This document shows positions 5,789 to 11,020 of a stretch of 11,020 nucleotides of DNA, piece after piece. Source of the stretch: Actinomycetota bacterium (GTDB lineage: Bacteria; Actinomycetota; Actinomycetes; Streptosporangiales; Streptosporangiaceae); contig QGUZ01000164.1 of the NCBI GenBank assembly GCA_003242605.1, positions 1 to 11,020 on the forward strand, in the 5' to 3' direction. Position 1 is the stretch's first letter; every line of letters starts with the position of its first letter. The notes below the pieces were generated by a model. It searched no databases. It saw only the letters and a list, made by a program, of their open reading frames with translations, and was not told the origin of the DNA. Made by a program: the position numbers and the translations under genes.

Positions 5789-6453
5789 CGCGCCACCGCC
5801 ATTCGCTTCGCCAGCCATCCGGTGAGGAACCCGATCGGCAGCGTCACCGCCATGAACGCGGCCGCCAGCCCGAGGAAGATCGGAATCGACACGCCGGTGT
5901 CGTCGAAGGTGTCGCGCATGACGAAGGCCGACTCGGCGAGGTATCCGGCCGCGATCGCCACCGTGGTGTTCTTCGTCATCGCGATCATCACGCTGCCGAG
6001 CGGCGCGATGACCGACCGGGCCGCCTGCGGCAGGATCACCAGCCGCAGCGACTGGAAGAAGGTGAGCCCGATCGCCCGGGCCGCCTCCGCCTGACCCAGC
6101 GGCACCGTGTTGATGCCGGAGCGCAGCGCCTCGCAGACGAAGGTCGCCGTGTACGCCGACAGGCCGAGCACGACGAGCCAGAAGCTGTTGGTGATCGGCG
6201 TGTCGGAGAAGGTCAGCCCGAGGGTGTCGCTGAGGCCGAGCGCGCAGAACGCCAGCACCAGCGTGAGCGGGGTGTTCCGCACCACGTTCACGTACACGGT
6301 GCCGACGGCGCGCAGCACCGGCGTCGGCGCCACCCGCATGATGACCAATATCGTGCCGAGGATCAGGGAGAAGACCGCGCAGAGGGCCGCGATCTGCAGG
6401 TTGTGCAGAAAGCCCACGGCGAGGTCCGGAGCGTATCTGATCAGTTCGTCCAT
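5785..6453 (-). CDS. gluC: Glutamate-type ABC transporter permease GluC
   Basis: This is the second permease subunit, expected to form a heterodimer with GluD in the cytoplasmic membrane. The 222-residue protein is of normal size for the HisQ/GlnP class. It has helices at about 15-40, 48-72, 90-108, 150-172 and 189-212, and the EAA loop EALRSGINTVPLGQAEAARAIGL at about 108-130. VRNTPLTLVLAF (about 58-69) is the usual polar amino acid permease signature. ATG 6453 is preceded on the minus strand by GGTGGAG (plus-strand CTCCACC, 6458-6464). It is separated from gluB by 83 bases that hold a strong hairpin and overlaps gluD by four bases, so gluC and gluD are probably made in equal amounts, below the level of GluB. 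Confidence 0.92.
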   Translation of the reverse strand: MDELIRYAPDLAVGFLHNLQIAALCAVFSLILGTILVIMRVAPTPVLRAVGTVYVNVVRNTPLTLVLAFCALGLSDTLGLTFSDTPITNSFWLVVLGLSAYTATFVCEALRSGINTVPLGQAEAARAIGLTFFQSLRLVILPQAARSVIAPLGSVMIAMTKNTTVAIAAGYLAESAFVMRDTFDDTGVSIPIFLGLAAAFMAVTLPIGFLTGWLAKRMAVAR

Positions 6454-6479
6454 CGAGCTCCACCCGGTGGGTACGGCGA

Positions 6480-6510
6480 CGGCCGGGGACCCGGAGTCGG
6501 GCCCCGGCCG
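6480..6510 (-). promoter_or_regulatory. Inter-gene hairpin between gluB and gluC
   Basis: CGGCCGGGG (6480-6488) pairs with CCCCGGCCG (6502-6510). An inner stem CCCG (6490-6493) / CGGG (6498-6501) closes on GAGT. Together they give 13 base pairs with one bulged A. In the minus-strand mRNA it starts 26 bases after the gluB stop. It probably protects gluB mRNA from 3' decay or terminates part of the transcripts, so that binding protein exceeds permease. This is the usual arrangement in binding-protein operons; here it is inferred from position. Confidence 0.55.
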
Positions 6511-6536
6511 CCACGCGTGAGTCGGTCAGCGGTCGA

Positions 6537-7430
6537 TCAGGAGCAGCCCTCCGCAGGCGGGGCCTCGGTGGGCAGCTGCAGCCCCTGCGTGTTGCCGAAC
6601 CACTTGTCGAGCAGCTGCTTGGCGGTGCCGTCGCTGTACATCTTCTGGATCGCCTGGTTGACGGCCTCGCAGGTCTTGACGTCGCCCTTCTTCAGGCCGA
6701 CGCCGTACTTCTCGTCGGTGAACGGGTCACCGAGGATCTTGAAGTTGCCCCCGCCCTGCTTGGCGAAGCCGGCGAGGATGAGGTCGTCGGTGGTGACCGC
6801 GTCGAGGTTGTTGCCCGCGAGCTTGGCCACGCACTCGGAGTAGTTCGCCGCGCCGACGAGCTGCGCGTCGAGGTCGAGCTGGCCGTCCGGCGGCGGGTCG
6901 GTGATCCGCTTGTAGGAGTTGGAGCCGGCCGCCTGGCAGATGCGCTTGCCCTCGAGGTCGGTGGCCTTCTGGATCCGGCTGTCGTCCGCGCGGACCATCG
7001 TGTCCTGGTGCGCGATGATGTACGGCCCGCCGAAGGTCACCTTGGACTTGCGCTCCTCGGTGATCGAGTACGAGGCGAAGATGATGTCGACGGTGCCGTT
7101 GGCGAGGAACGCCTCACGGTTCGAGGACGCCGACTCCTTCCACTCGATCTGCACGTCCTCGCCGCCCGCCAGCTCCTTGATCACATACCGGGCGACGTCG
7201 ACGTCGAAGCCCTCCGGGTCACCGGCACCGGACTTCAGGCCGAGGCCGGGCTGGTCCCACTTGGTGCCGACGACGACCCGCTTGGTGTTCTTGATCTTGT
7301 CCAGGACCGAGCCGTCACCGGCCGCCGTGGCGCCGTCCGAGCCCTCGCCACCGCCGCCGCCGCAGGCGGCCAGGCCGAGGGTGAGAGCGCCGGCGGCGGT
7401 GAGCGCCATCGCCAAACGTCGTACTCGCAT
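6537..7430 (-). CDS. gluB: Glutamate-type ABC transporter substrate-binding lipoprotein GluB
   Basis: GluB captures the amino acid outside the membrane and delivers it to GluCD. The 297-residue precursor begins with a lipoprotein signal (Arg-rich start, hydrophobic stretch, lipobox LAAC) with lipidated Cys23, followed by a Gly-rich spacer to about residue 40. The mature part is a family 3 solute-binding protein: strand RVVVGTKWDQPGLG at 51-64, the signature GFDVDVARYV (74-83), FASYSITEERKSKVTFGGPY (118-137), and the hinge-region TDLEGKRICQAAGSNSYKRI. Mature cysteines at 165, 200, 254 and 296 could form disulfides. The start ATG 7430 has GAGG (plus-strand CCTC, 7439-7442) at good spacing. It is the second gene of the operon, 45 bases after gluA. 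Substrate specificity cannot be read directly; glutamate fits best. Confidence 0.93.
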   Translation of the reverse strand: MRVRRLAMALTAAGALTLGLAACGGGGGEGSDGATAAGDGSVLDKIKNTKRVVVGTKWDQPGLGLKSGAGDPEGFDVDVARYVIKELAGGEDVQIEWKESASSNREAFLANGTVDIIFASYSITEERKSKVTFGGPYIIAHQDTMVRADDSRIQKATDLEGKRICQAAGSNSYKRITDPPPDGQLDLDAQLVGAANYSECVAKLAGNNLDAVTTDDLILAGFAKQGGGNFKILGDPFTDEKYGVGLKKGDVKTCEAVNQAIQKMYSDGTAKQLLDKWFGNTQGLQLPTEAPPAEGCS

Positions 7431-7475
7431 TTCCGTTACCTCGTTTTCTCCGGGGAGGCCGGTCGCCCCGATCGA

Positions 7476-8231
7476 TCAGTGCGTCAAGATCTTTGACAGG
7501 AAGTCCTTCGCCCGCTCCGTCTTGGGGGCGGTGAAGAACGCATCCGGCTCGCCTTCCTCGACGACCTGGCCGTCGGCCATGAACACCACCCGGTGGGCGG
7601 CGCGCCGGGCGAAGCCCATCTCGTGGGTGACGACCATCATCGTCATGCCGTCCCGGGCGAGACCGATCATCACGTCGAGCACCTCCTGGACCATCTCGGG
7701 GTCGAGGGCGGAGGTGGGCTCGTCGAAGAGGATCATCTTGGGATCCATCGCGAGGGCGCGGGCGATGGCGCAGCGCTGCTGCTGACCACCGGAGAGCTGC
7801 GCCGGGTACTTCCCCGCGTGGGCGGCGATCCCGACCCGTTCCAGCAGCTCCATGGCGCGCCGTTCGGCCTGCTCCCGGGGGATCTTCCGCACCTTGATCG
7901 GGCCGAGCGTGACGTTCTCCAGGATCGTCTTGTGCGCGAACAGGTTGAACTGCTGGAACACCATGCCGACGTCCGCGCGCAGCTTGGCGAGCGCTTTCCC
8001 TTCGGCCGGCAACGGCCGGCCCTCGAAGGTGATCGTCCCGGAGTCGATCGGCTCCAGGCGGTTGATGGTCCGGCACAGCGTGGACTTGCCACCGCCGGAC
8101 GGACCGATCACCACGACGACCTCGCCTCGGGAAACGCTCAGATTGATATCGCGAAGGACATGATGGTCCCCGAAATACTTGTTGACGCCCTCAAGCCTGA
8201 CTAGAGGCGTGGACCCCCCGGTCTCCGTCAT
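7476..8231 (-). CDS. gluA: Glutamate-type ABC transporter ATP-binding protein GluA
   Basis: GluA is the cytoplasmic ATPase that powers the importer. With ATG 8231 the protein has 251 residues and all ATPase motifs: Walker A GPSGGGKST (43-51), Q-loop glutamine in VFQQFNLF (91-98), signature LSGGQQQR (146-153), Walker B MILFDEP (166-172), D-loop SALD (174-177) and switch histidine H203 in VTHEMGF. An upstream in-frame GTG at 8267 would add 12 residues, but a -10/-35 pair places the transcription start exactly at 8231, so the shorter, leaderless form is preferred; there is no Shine-Dalgarno before it. It is the first gene of gluABCD. In Streptomyces and Corynebacterium this operon imports glutamate. 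Confidence 0.94.
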   Translation of the reverse strand: MTETGGSTPLVRLEGVNKYFGDHHVLRDINLSVSRGEVVVVIGPSGGGKSTLCRTINRLEPIDSGTITFEGRPLPAEGKALAKLRADVGMVFQQFNLFAHKTILENVTLGPIKVRKIPREQAERRAMELLERVGIAAHAGKYPAQLSGGQQQRCAIARALAMDPKMILFDEPTSALDPEMVQEVLDVMIGLARDGMTMMVVTHEMGFARRAAHRVVFMADGQVVEEGEPDAFFTAPKTERAKDFLSKILTH

Positions 8232-8238
8232 GGTCAAC

Positions 8239-8267
8239 AACGTAGGTGGGTGAGGGCCAAACGTCAC
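8239..8267 (-). promoter_or_regulatory. gluA promoter giving a leaderless transcript
   Basis: On the minus strand, GTGACG (plus 8267-8262; four of six match TTGACA) is followed after exactly 17 bases by TACGTT (plus 8244-8239; fits TANNNT). Seven bases then lead to the ATG at 8231. This spacing puts the start of transcription on the A of the ATG. Confidence 0.5.
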
Positions 8268-8272
8268 TAACC

Positions 8273-8290
8273 ACCTGGTACCGATCAGGT
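8273..8290. promoter_or_regulatory. Possible operator upstream of gluA
   Basis: ACCTG (8273-8277) and CAGGT (8286-8290) form an 18-bp dyad with an eight-base centre. It lies about 42-59 bases upstream of the proposed gluA start, next to the -35 box. The nonamer CACCTGGTA that contains the left arm occurs again at 8348-8356. A two-component regulator (GluR in Streptomyces) is known to control this operon, but its link to this site is not shown. Confidence 0.35.
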
Positions 8291-8374
8291 CACGGCGCGT
8301 TTACGTCCGGCGCGGGATGCCGCTGACCGCGTCTTTACGGCCGCTTTCACCTGGTATTTCGCTCTGCGCGAAGC

Positions 8375-8403
8375 GCCCCGCCGGCGGTGATCGCCGCCGG
8401 GGC
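8375..8403. terminator. Strong hairpin between the gluA and miaB promoters
   Basis: GCCCCGCCGGCG (8375-8386), loop GTGAT, CGCCGCCGGGGC (8392-8403) make a 12-base stem with a single C-C mismatch. A smaller stem GCGC-GAA-GCGC lies at 8366-8376. Between two divergent promoters it could insulate one gene from antisense transcription of the other. Confidence 0.4.
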
Positions 8404-8475
8404 CGCGCCGCGCGGTCGCCGGCGCCCGTCCGCTCCCCTCGCCGCGGCCGGGCCACGGCGGGTCCGCCGAACGCC

Positions 8476-8481
8476 TACCCT
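8476..8481 (+). promoter_or_regulatory. miaB -10 box, near-leaderless start
   Basis: TACCCT fits the TANNNT -10 pattern and lies ten bases before the ATG at 8492, so the transcript would have only about four leader bases. No Shine-Dalgarno is visible before the ATG, which agrees with leaderless translation. No clear -35 box is seen. Confidence 0.4.
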
Positions 8482-8491
8482 TGTGTGTGCG

Positions 8492-9976
8492 ATGACTGTC
8501 TCCGAGCAGGGCGCCCGCACGTACCAGGTACGGACCTTCGGGTGCCAGATGAACGTGCACGATTCCGAGCGGCTCGCCGGGCTGCTCGAGGAGGCGGGCT
8601 ACGTGCCCGCCCGCGAGGGGGAGACGCCCGACGTGGTGGTCTTCAACACCTGCGCGGTGCGGGAGAACGCCGACAACCGCCTCTACGGCAACCTGGGCCA
8701 CCTGCGGCCGATCAAGGCGAAGCACCCCGGCATGCAGATCGCCGTCGGGGGCTGCCTGGCGCAGAAGGACCAGGGCGAGATCGTCCGGCGCGCCCCGTGG
8801 GTCGACGTGGTGTTCGGCACCCACAACCTCGGCTCGCTGCCCGTGCTGCTCGAGCGGGCGCGGGTGCAGCGCGAGGCGCAGGTGGAGATCAAGGAGGCCC
8901 TCGAGGTCTTCCCCTCCACGCTGCCCACCCGCCGCGAGTCGGTGTACGCGGCGTGGGTGGCGATCTCGGTCGGATGCAACAACACCTGCACGTTCTGCAT
9001 CGTGCCGTCGCTGCGCGGCAAGGAGCGCGACCGGCGTCCCGGCGACGTGCTCGCCGAGATCCGGGCGCTGGTGGAGCAGGGCGTGCTCGAGGTCACGCTG
9101 CTCGGGCAGAACGTCAACACCTACGGCGTGGAGTTCGGCGACCGGCAGGCGTTCAGCAAGCTGCTGCGCGCCTGCGGCGAGATCGAGGGCCTGGAGCGGG
9201 TCCGGTTCACCTCGCCGCACCCGGCGGCGTTCACCGACGACGTGATCGAGGCGATGGCCGAGACGCCGAACGTCATGCCGTCGCTGCACATGCCGCTGCA
9301 GTCCGGCTCGGACCGCATCCTGCGCGCGATGCGCCGCTCCTACCGCGCCGCACGCTTCCTCGGCATCCTCGAGCGGGTGCGCGAGGCGATCCCGGACGCC
9401 GCGATCACCACCGACATCATCGTCGGCTTCCCGGGCGAGACCGAGGAGGACTTCCAGGCCACCCTCGACGTGGTACGGCAGGCCCGGTTCGCCGGCGCCT
9501 ACACCTTCCTGTACTCGAAGCGGCCCGGCACGCCCGCGGCGACCATGGAGAACCAGGTGCCGCGCGAGGTGGTCCAGGAGCGGTACGAGCGGCTGGTCGC
9601 GCTGCAGAACGACATCTCCTGGGAGGAGAACAAGGCCCAGGTGGGCCGGGTGCTCGAGGTGCTGGTCGCTGAGGGCGAGGGCCGCAAGGACGACGCGACC
9701 CACCGGATGACCGGCCGCGCCCCGGACAACCGGCTGGTGCACTTCACCCCGGTGGGCGAGCACGGCGTGCCCCGCCCCGGGGACATGGTCACGGTCGAGG
9801 TCACCCAGGCCGCGCCGCACCACCTCATCGCCGACGGGCCGATCCTGGCGCTGCGCCGTACCCGGGCGGGCGACGCCTGGGAGGCGCGGCAGAGCGCGGC
9901 GTGCGGCGCCGGGGCGGGCGGCTCGGGCGGGCGGAGCCCGGTGCTGCTCGGCATGCCCGCGATCCGGCGGGGCTGA
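8492..9976 (+). CDS. miaB: tRNA-2-methylthio-N6-isopentenyladenosine synthase MiaB
   Basis: MiaB is a radical-SAM enzyme that adds a methylthio group to i6A37 in tRNAs reading UNN codons. The 494-residue protein has the N-terminal MTTase domain with the auxiliary-cluster cysteines C17 (TFGCQMNVHDSE), C53 (NTCAVRENA) and C88 (GGCLAQ); the radical-SAM motif CNNTCTFC with C162, C166 and C169; VGFPGETEEDF at about 311-321; and a TRAM RNA-binding domain (about 378-452). The CQMNVHDSE form marks MiaB rather than RimO. The start ATG 8492 follows a -10 box and agrees with the usual N-terminus. A longer frame from GTG 8387 adds 35 Arg/Ala/Pro residues and lies within the upstream hairpin, so it is rejected. 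Residues 455-494 are a variable tail. miaA is not in the window. Confidence 0.96.
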   Translation: MTVSEQGARTYQVRTFGCQMNVHDSERLAGLLEEAGYVPAREGETPDVVVFNTCAVRENADNRLYGNLGHLRPIKAKHPGMQIAVGGCLAQKDQGEIVRRAPWVDVVFGTHNLGSLPVLLERARVQREAQVEIKEALEVFPSTLPTRRESVYAAWVAISVGCNNTCTFCIVPSLRGKERDRRPGDVLAEIRALVEQGVLEVTLLGQNVNTYGVEFGDRQAFSKLLRACGEIEGLERVRFTSPHPAAFTDDVIEAMAETPNVMPSLHMPLQSGSDRILRAMRRSYRAARFLGILERVREAIPDAAITTDIIVGFPGETEEDFQATLDVVRQARFAGAYTFLYSKRPGTPAATMENQVPREVVQERYERLVALQNDISWEENKAQVGRVLEVLVAEGEGRKDDATHRMTGRAPDNRLVHFTPVGEHGVPRPGDMVTVEVTQAAPHHLIADGPILALRRTRAGDAWEARQSAACGAGAGGSGGRSPVLLGMPAIRRG

Positions 9977-10000
9977 CCGTACGGCCCGGCGCGTGGCGGC

Positions 10001-10035
10001 CGCGCGGATCGCCGTTTCCGGCGGCCGATCGCGCG
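10001..10035 (+). terminator. Terminator hairpin of miaB
   Basis: CGCGCG (10001-10006) pairs with CGCGCG (10030-10035), ATCG (10008-10011) with CGAT (10026-10029), and CCG (10012-10014) with CGG (10022-10024), leaving one-base bulges and a seven-base loop. Thirteen pairs start 24 bases after the miaB stop. No U-tract is present. Confidence 0.5.
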
Positions 10036-10063
10036 ATCTCGGCGTGATTCGCGGCCACTGCGG

Positions 10064-10079
10064 CTCTTCGTCCGAAGAG
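10064..10079. repeat. Small hairpin CTCTTC-GTCC-GAAGAG
   Basis: CTCTTC (10064-10069) and GAAGAG (10074-10079) form a six-base stem; GCGGC (10060-10064) and GCCGC (10088-10092) could close an outer stem. It sits at the edge of the relatively AT-rich stretch before the next gene. Its role is unknown. Confidence 0.35.
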
Positions 10080-10119
10080 GAAAATTTGCCGCGAATGCCG
10101 TGATCATTTTGTGATTTGC

Positions 10120-10145
10120 GGGACGTCTTGCCGTGATTGTCGTTA
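10120..10145 (+). promoter_or_regulatory. Possible ECF-sigma-type promoter
   Basis: GGGAC (10120-10124), 16 bases, CGTTA (10141-10145) resembles promoters of SigE-like envelope-stress sigma factors (GGAAC-N16-CGTT). It would give a leader of about 60 bases before ATG 10212. GTGAT words at 10044, 10100, 10111 and 10133 surround it and may be binding sites. Confidence 0.3.
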
Positions 10146-10211
10146 ATGTGGGCGACCGACTGCGGAAGCCTGCCCGGTTTCCGGTTGATCGCCCGCAGGG
10201 AGAGTTCACGC

Positions 10212-10958
10212 ATGCGACGGCACGACGGCGCCCGCACGGGCGGCCCGGTTCCGCCTGTCACGCCACCTCACACCCAGTCAGGTGCATACGAATATCTGTC
10301 CGGCCCCGGCGGCGCCCCCGCCGCTTCCGGGGCGCCCGCCCCGCACGTCCCGGGTACGGCCGGGCGGCCCGGTGAGCCGCCGCGCCAGGACGGCGCGCGG
10401 CCCTCGCGCGGCCGCACGATCGCGATCGGCGCCGCCATCGCGATCGCCGCGGCCTCGGCCTCCGGCGGCGCGGTGTACCTGCTCTCGTCCCGGGACGCGC
10501 CCACGGGCGGGTCGAACCCCGCGGTGTCGGCGCCGCCCGAGGCGGGCACCGGAGACGAGACCGAAGGGCGGCCGGAACACCAGGCGGGATCCGGCGACGA
10601 GCAGGACGCGGCCGGCGGCGAGGAGCCCGCAGGCGGCGGGGACGCGCCGGGCGACGCCGAGCCGGTCGGCGGCGGCACCGGCGGCGCCGGGGGCGCGAGC
10701 GGCGGAGGCTCCGGCGGGTCCGGTGGCTCCGGCGGCGGGAAGGCCACCGGGAGCGACGGCTCGCCGAAGACCGGCACCGGCGGCGGCTCGTCCGGCGGCG
10801 GAGGCAAGGGCGGCGGCACCGGAGGCAAGGGCGGCGACGCCGAGGACGACGGCCCGCCGTACCCGGACGGCCCGCCGGGCCAGATCCCGGGGCGGACCGC
10901 CGACACCCCGCCGATCGGCGGCGAGCCCTTCCCCGACGCGGGCGGGAACCCGGTTTAG
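10212..10958 (+). CDS. Single-pass membrane protein with glycine-rich outer domain, function unknown
   Basis: I do not recognise this 248-residue protein. Residues 1-67 are a Pro/Gly/Ala-rich segment, basic before the membrane (RPSRGR). One membrane helix follows at about 69-91. The remainder, predicted outside the cell, has an acidic Gly/Ala stretch (about 105-152), then a nearly pure Gly/Ser/Lys/Thr low-complexity region (about 153-207) and a Pro-rich acidic end with PPYPDGPPGQIP. There is no signal-peptidase site, lipobox or catalytic motif. The start ATG 10212 has GGGAG (10198-10202) nine bases upstream; the frame could begin at 10137, but without a ribosome-binding site. The long GC-rich frame has third-position bias like its neighbours. 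It may be a cell-wall-spanning tether or stress-related envelope protein; function is not inferable. Confidence 0.7.
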   Translation: MRRHDGARTGGPVPPVTPPHTQSGAYEYLSGPGGAPAASGAPAPHVPGTAGRPGEPPRQDGARPSRGRTIAIGAAIAIAAASASGGAVYLLSSRDAPTGGSNPAVSAPPEAGTGDETEGRPEHQAGSGDEQDAAGGEEPAGGGDAPGDAEPVGGGTGGAGGASGGGSGGSGGSGGGKATGSDGSPKTGTGGGSSGGGGKGGGTGGKGGDAEDDGPPYPDGPPGQIPGRTADTPPIGGEPFPDAGGNPV

Positions 10959-10986
10959 CGGGCGGGCCCGGGCTCTGGCATGCTGA

Positions 10987-11001
10987 ACCGGCGGGTCCGG
11001 T
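10987..11001 (+). terminator. Weak hairpin after the glycine-rich protein gene
   Basis: ACCGG (10987-10991), loop CGGGT, CCGGT (10997-11001), followed by TCGTT. It lies 28 bases after the stop codon. The stem is short, so this is only a candidate. Confidence 0.25.
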
Positions 11002-11020
11002 CGTTCGCCCTTCCCCCCGG

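Noticed and set aside
4406..6094. 562-residue plus-strand open frame across the convergent gap and gluD/gluC
   Set aside because: Arg/Glu/Asp-rich antisense shadow of two clear permease genes.
8387..8491. N-terminal extension of miaB from GTG 8387
   Set aside because: The added 35 residues are Arg/Ala/Pro filler, the start lies inside a hairpin, and a -10 box is placed just before ATG 8492.
8285..10261. 658-residue minus-strand open frame opposite miaB
   Set aside because: Low-complexity Arg/Ala/His sequence; miaB on the plus strand has all catalytic motifs.
10980..11020. Possible start of another gene (ATG 10980, MLNRRVRSF)
   Set aside because: Only 41 bases remain, there is no clear ribosome-binding site, and a weak hairpin overlaps it; cannot be judged within the window.

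Overview
The window is very GC-rich, with strong G/C preference at third codon positions. It carries a core chromosomal block typical of a high-GC actinomycete: recA-recX, an RNase Y gene, a glutamate-type ABC importer (gluABCD arrangement) and miaB. Family content and gene order suggest Actinobacteria, perhaps a Streptosporangiales-like genome; the taxon is an inference, since no rRNA or marker alignment was possible. I see no mobile element, CRISPR array, tRNA or rRNA.

Layout. (1) Bases 1-1906, plus strand: a RecA-NDp/PafBC-type DNA-damage promoter, then recA and recX 11 bases apart, closed by GC-rich hairpins. (2) Bases 1907-2662: a long non-coding stretch that becomes relatively AT-rich in its second half. 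It has a two-tetrad G-quadruplex motif, three TTGACA hexamers and several palindromes. It ends in a leader hairpin that covers the ribosome-binding site of the next gene. (3) Bases 2663-4276, plus strand: rny, a membrane-anchored endoribonuclease. (4) Bases 4277-4882: a convergent intergenic region with terminator-like hairpins, including a very strong 70-base nested hairpin and a 22-bp near-palindrome. (5) Bases 4883-8231, minus strand: gluA (ATPase), gluB (lipoprotein binding protein), gluC and gluD (permeases), transcribed in that order. The promoter looks leaderless, and a hairpin between gluB and gluC probably sets subunit ratios. (6) Bases 8232-8491: a divergent promoter region. (7) Bases 8492-9976, plus strand: miaB, followed by a strong hairpin. 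(8) Bases 9977-10211: a relatively AT-rich regulatory region with repeated GTGAT words and a possible ECF-sigma promoter. (9) Bases 10212-10958, plus strand: an unrecognised single-pass membrane protein with a glycine-rich outer domain.

How the genes work together. RecA and RecX form a recombinase/modulator pair likely induced by DNA damage. RNase Y would start mRNA decay at the membrane. The four glu proteins make a complete polar amino acid importer, most likely for glutamate. MiaB matures tRNAs that read UNN codons. These are largely independent housekeeping functions. I found no convincing undescribed multi-gene system. The most interesting material is non-coding: the 70-base hairpin, the rny leader, the glu inter-gene hairpin and the gluA/miaB control region, plus the unknown glycine-rich membrane protein.
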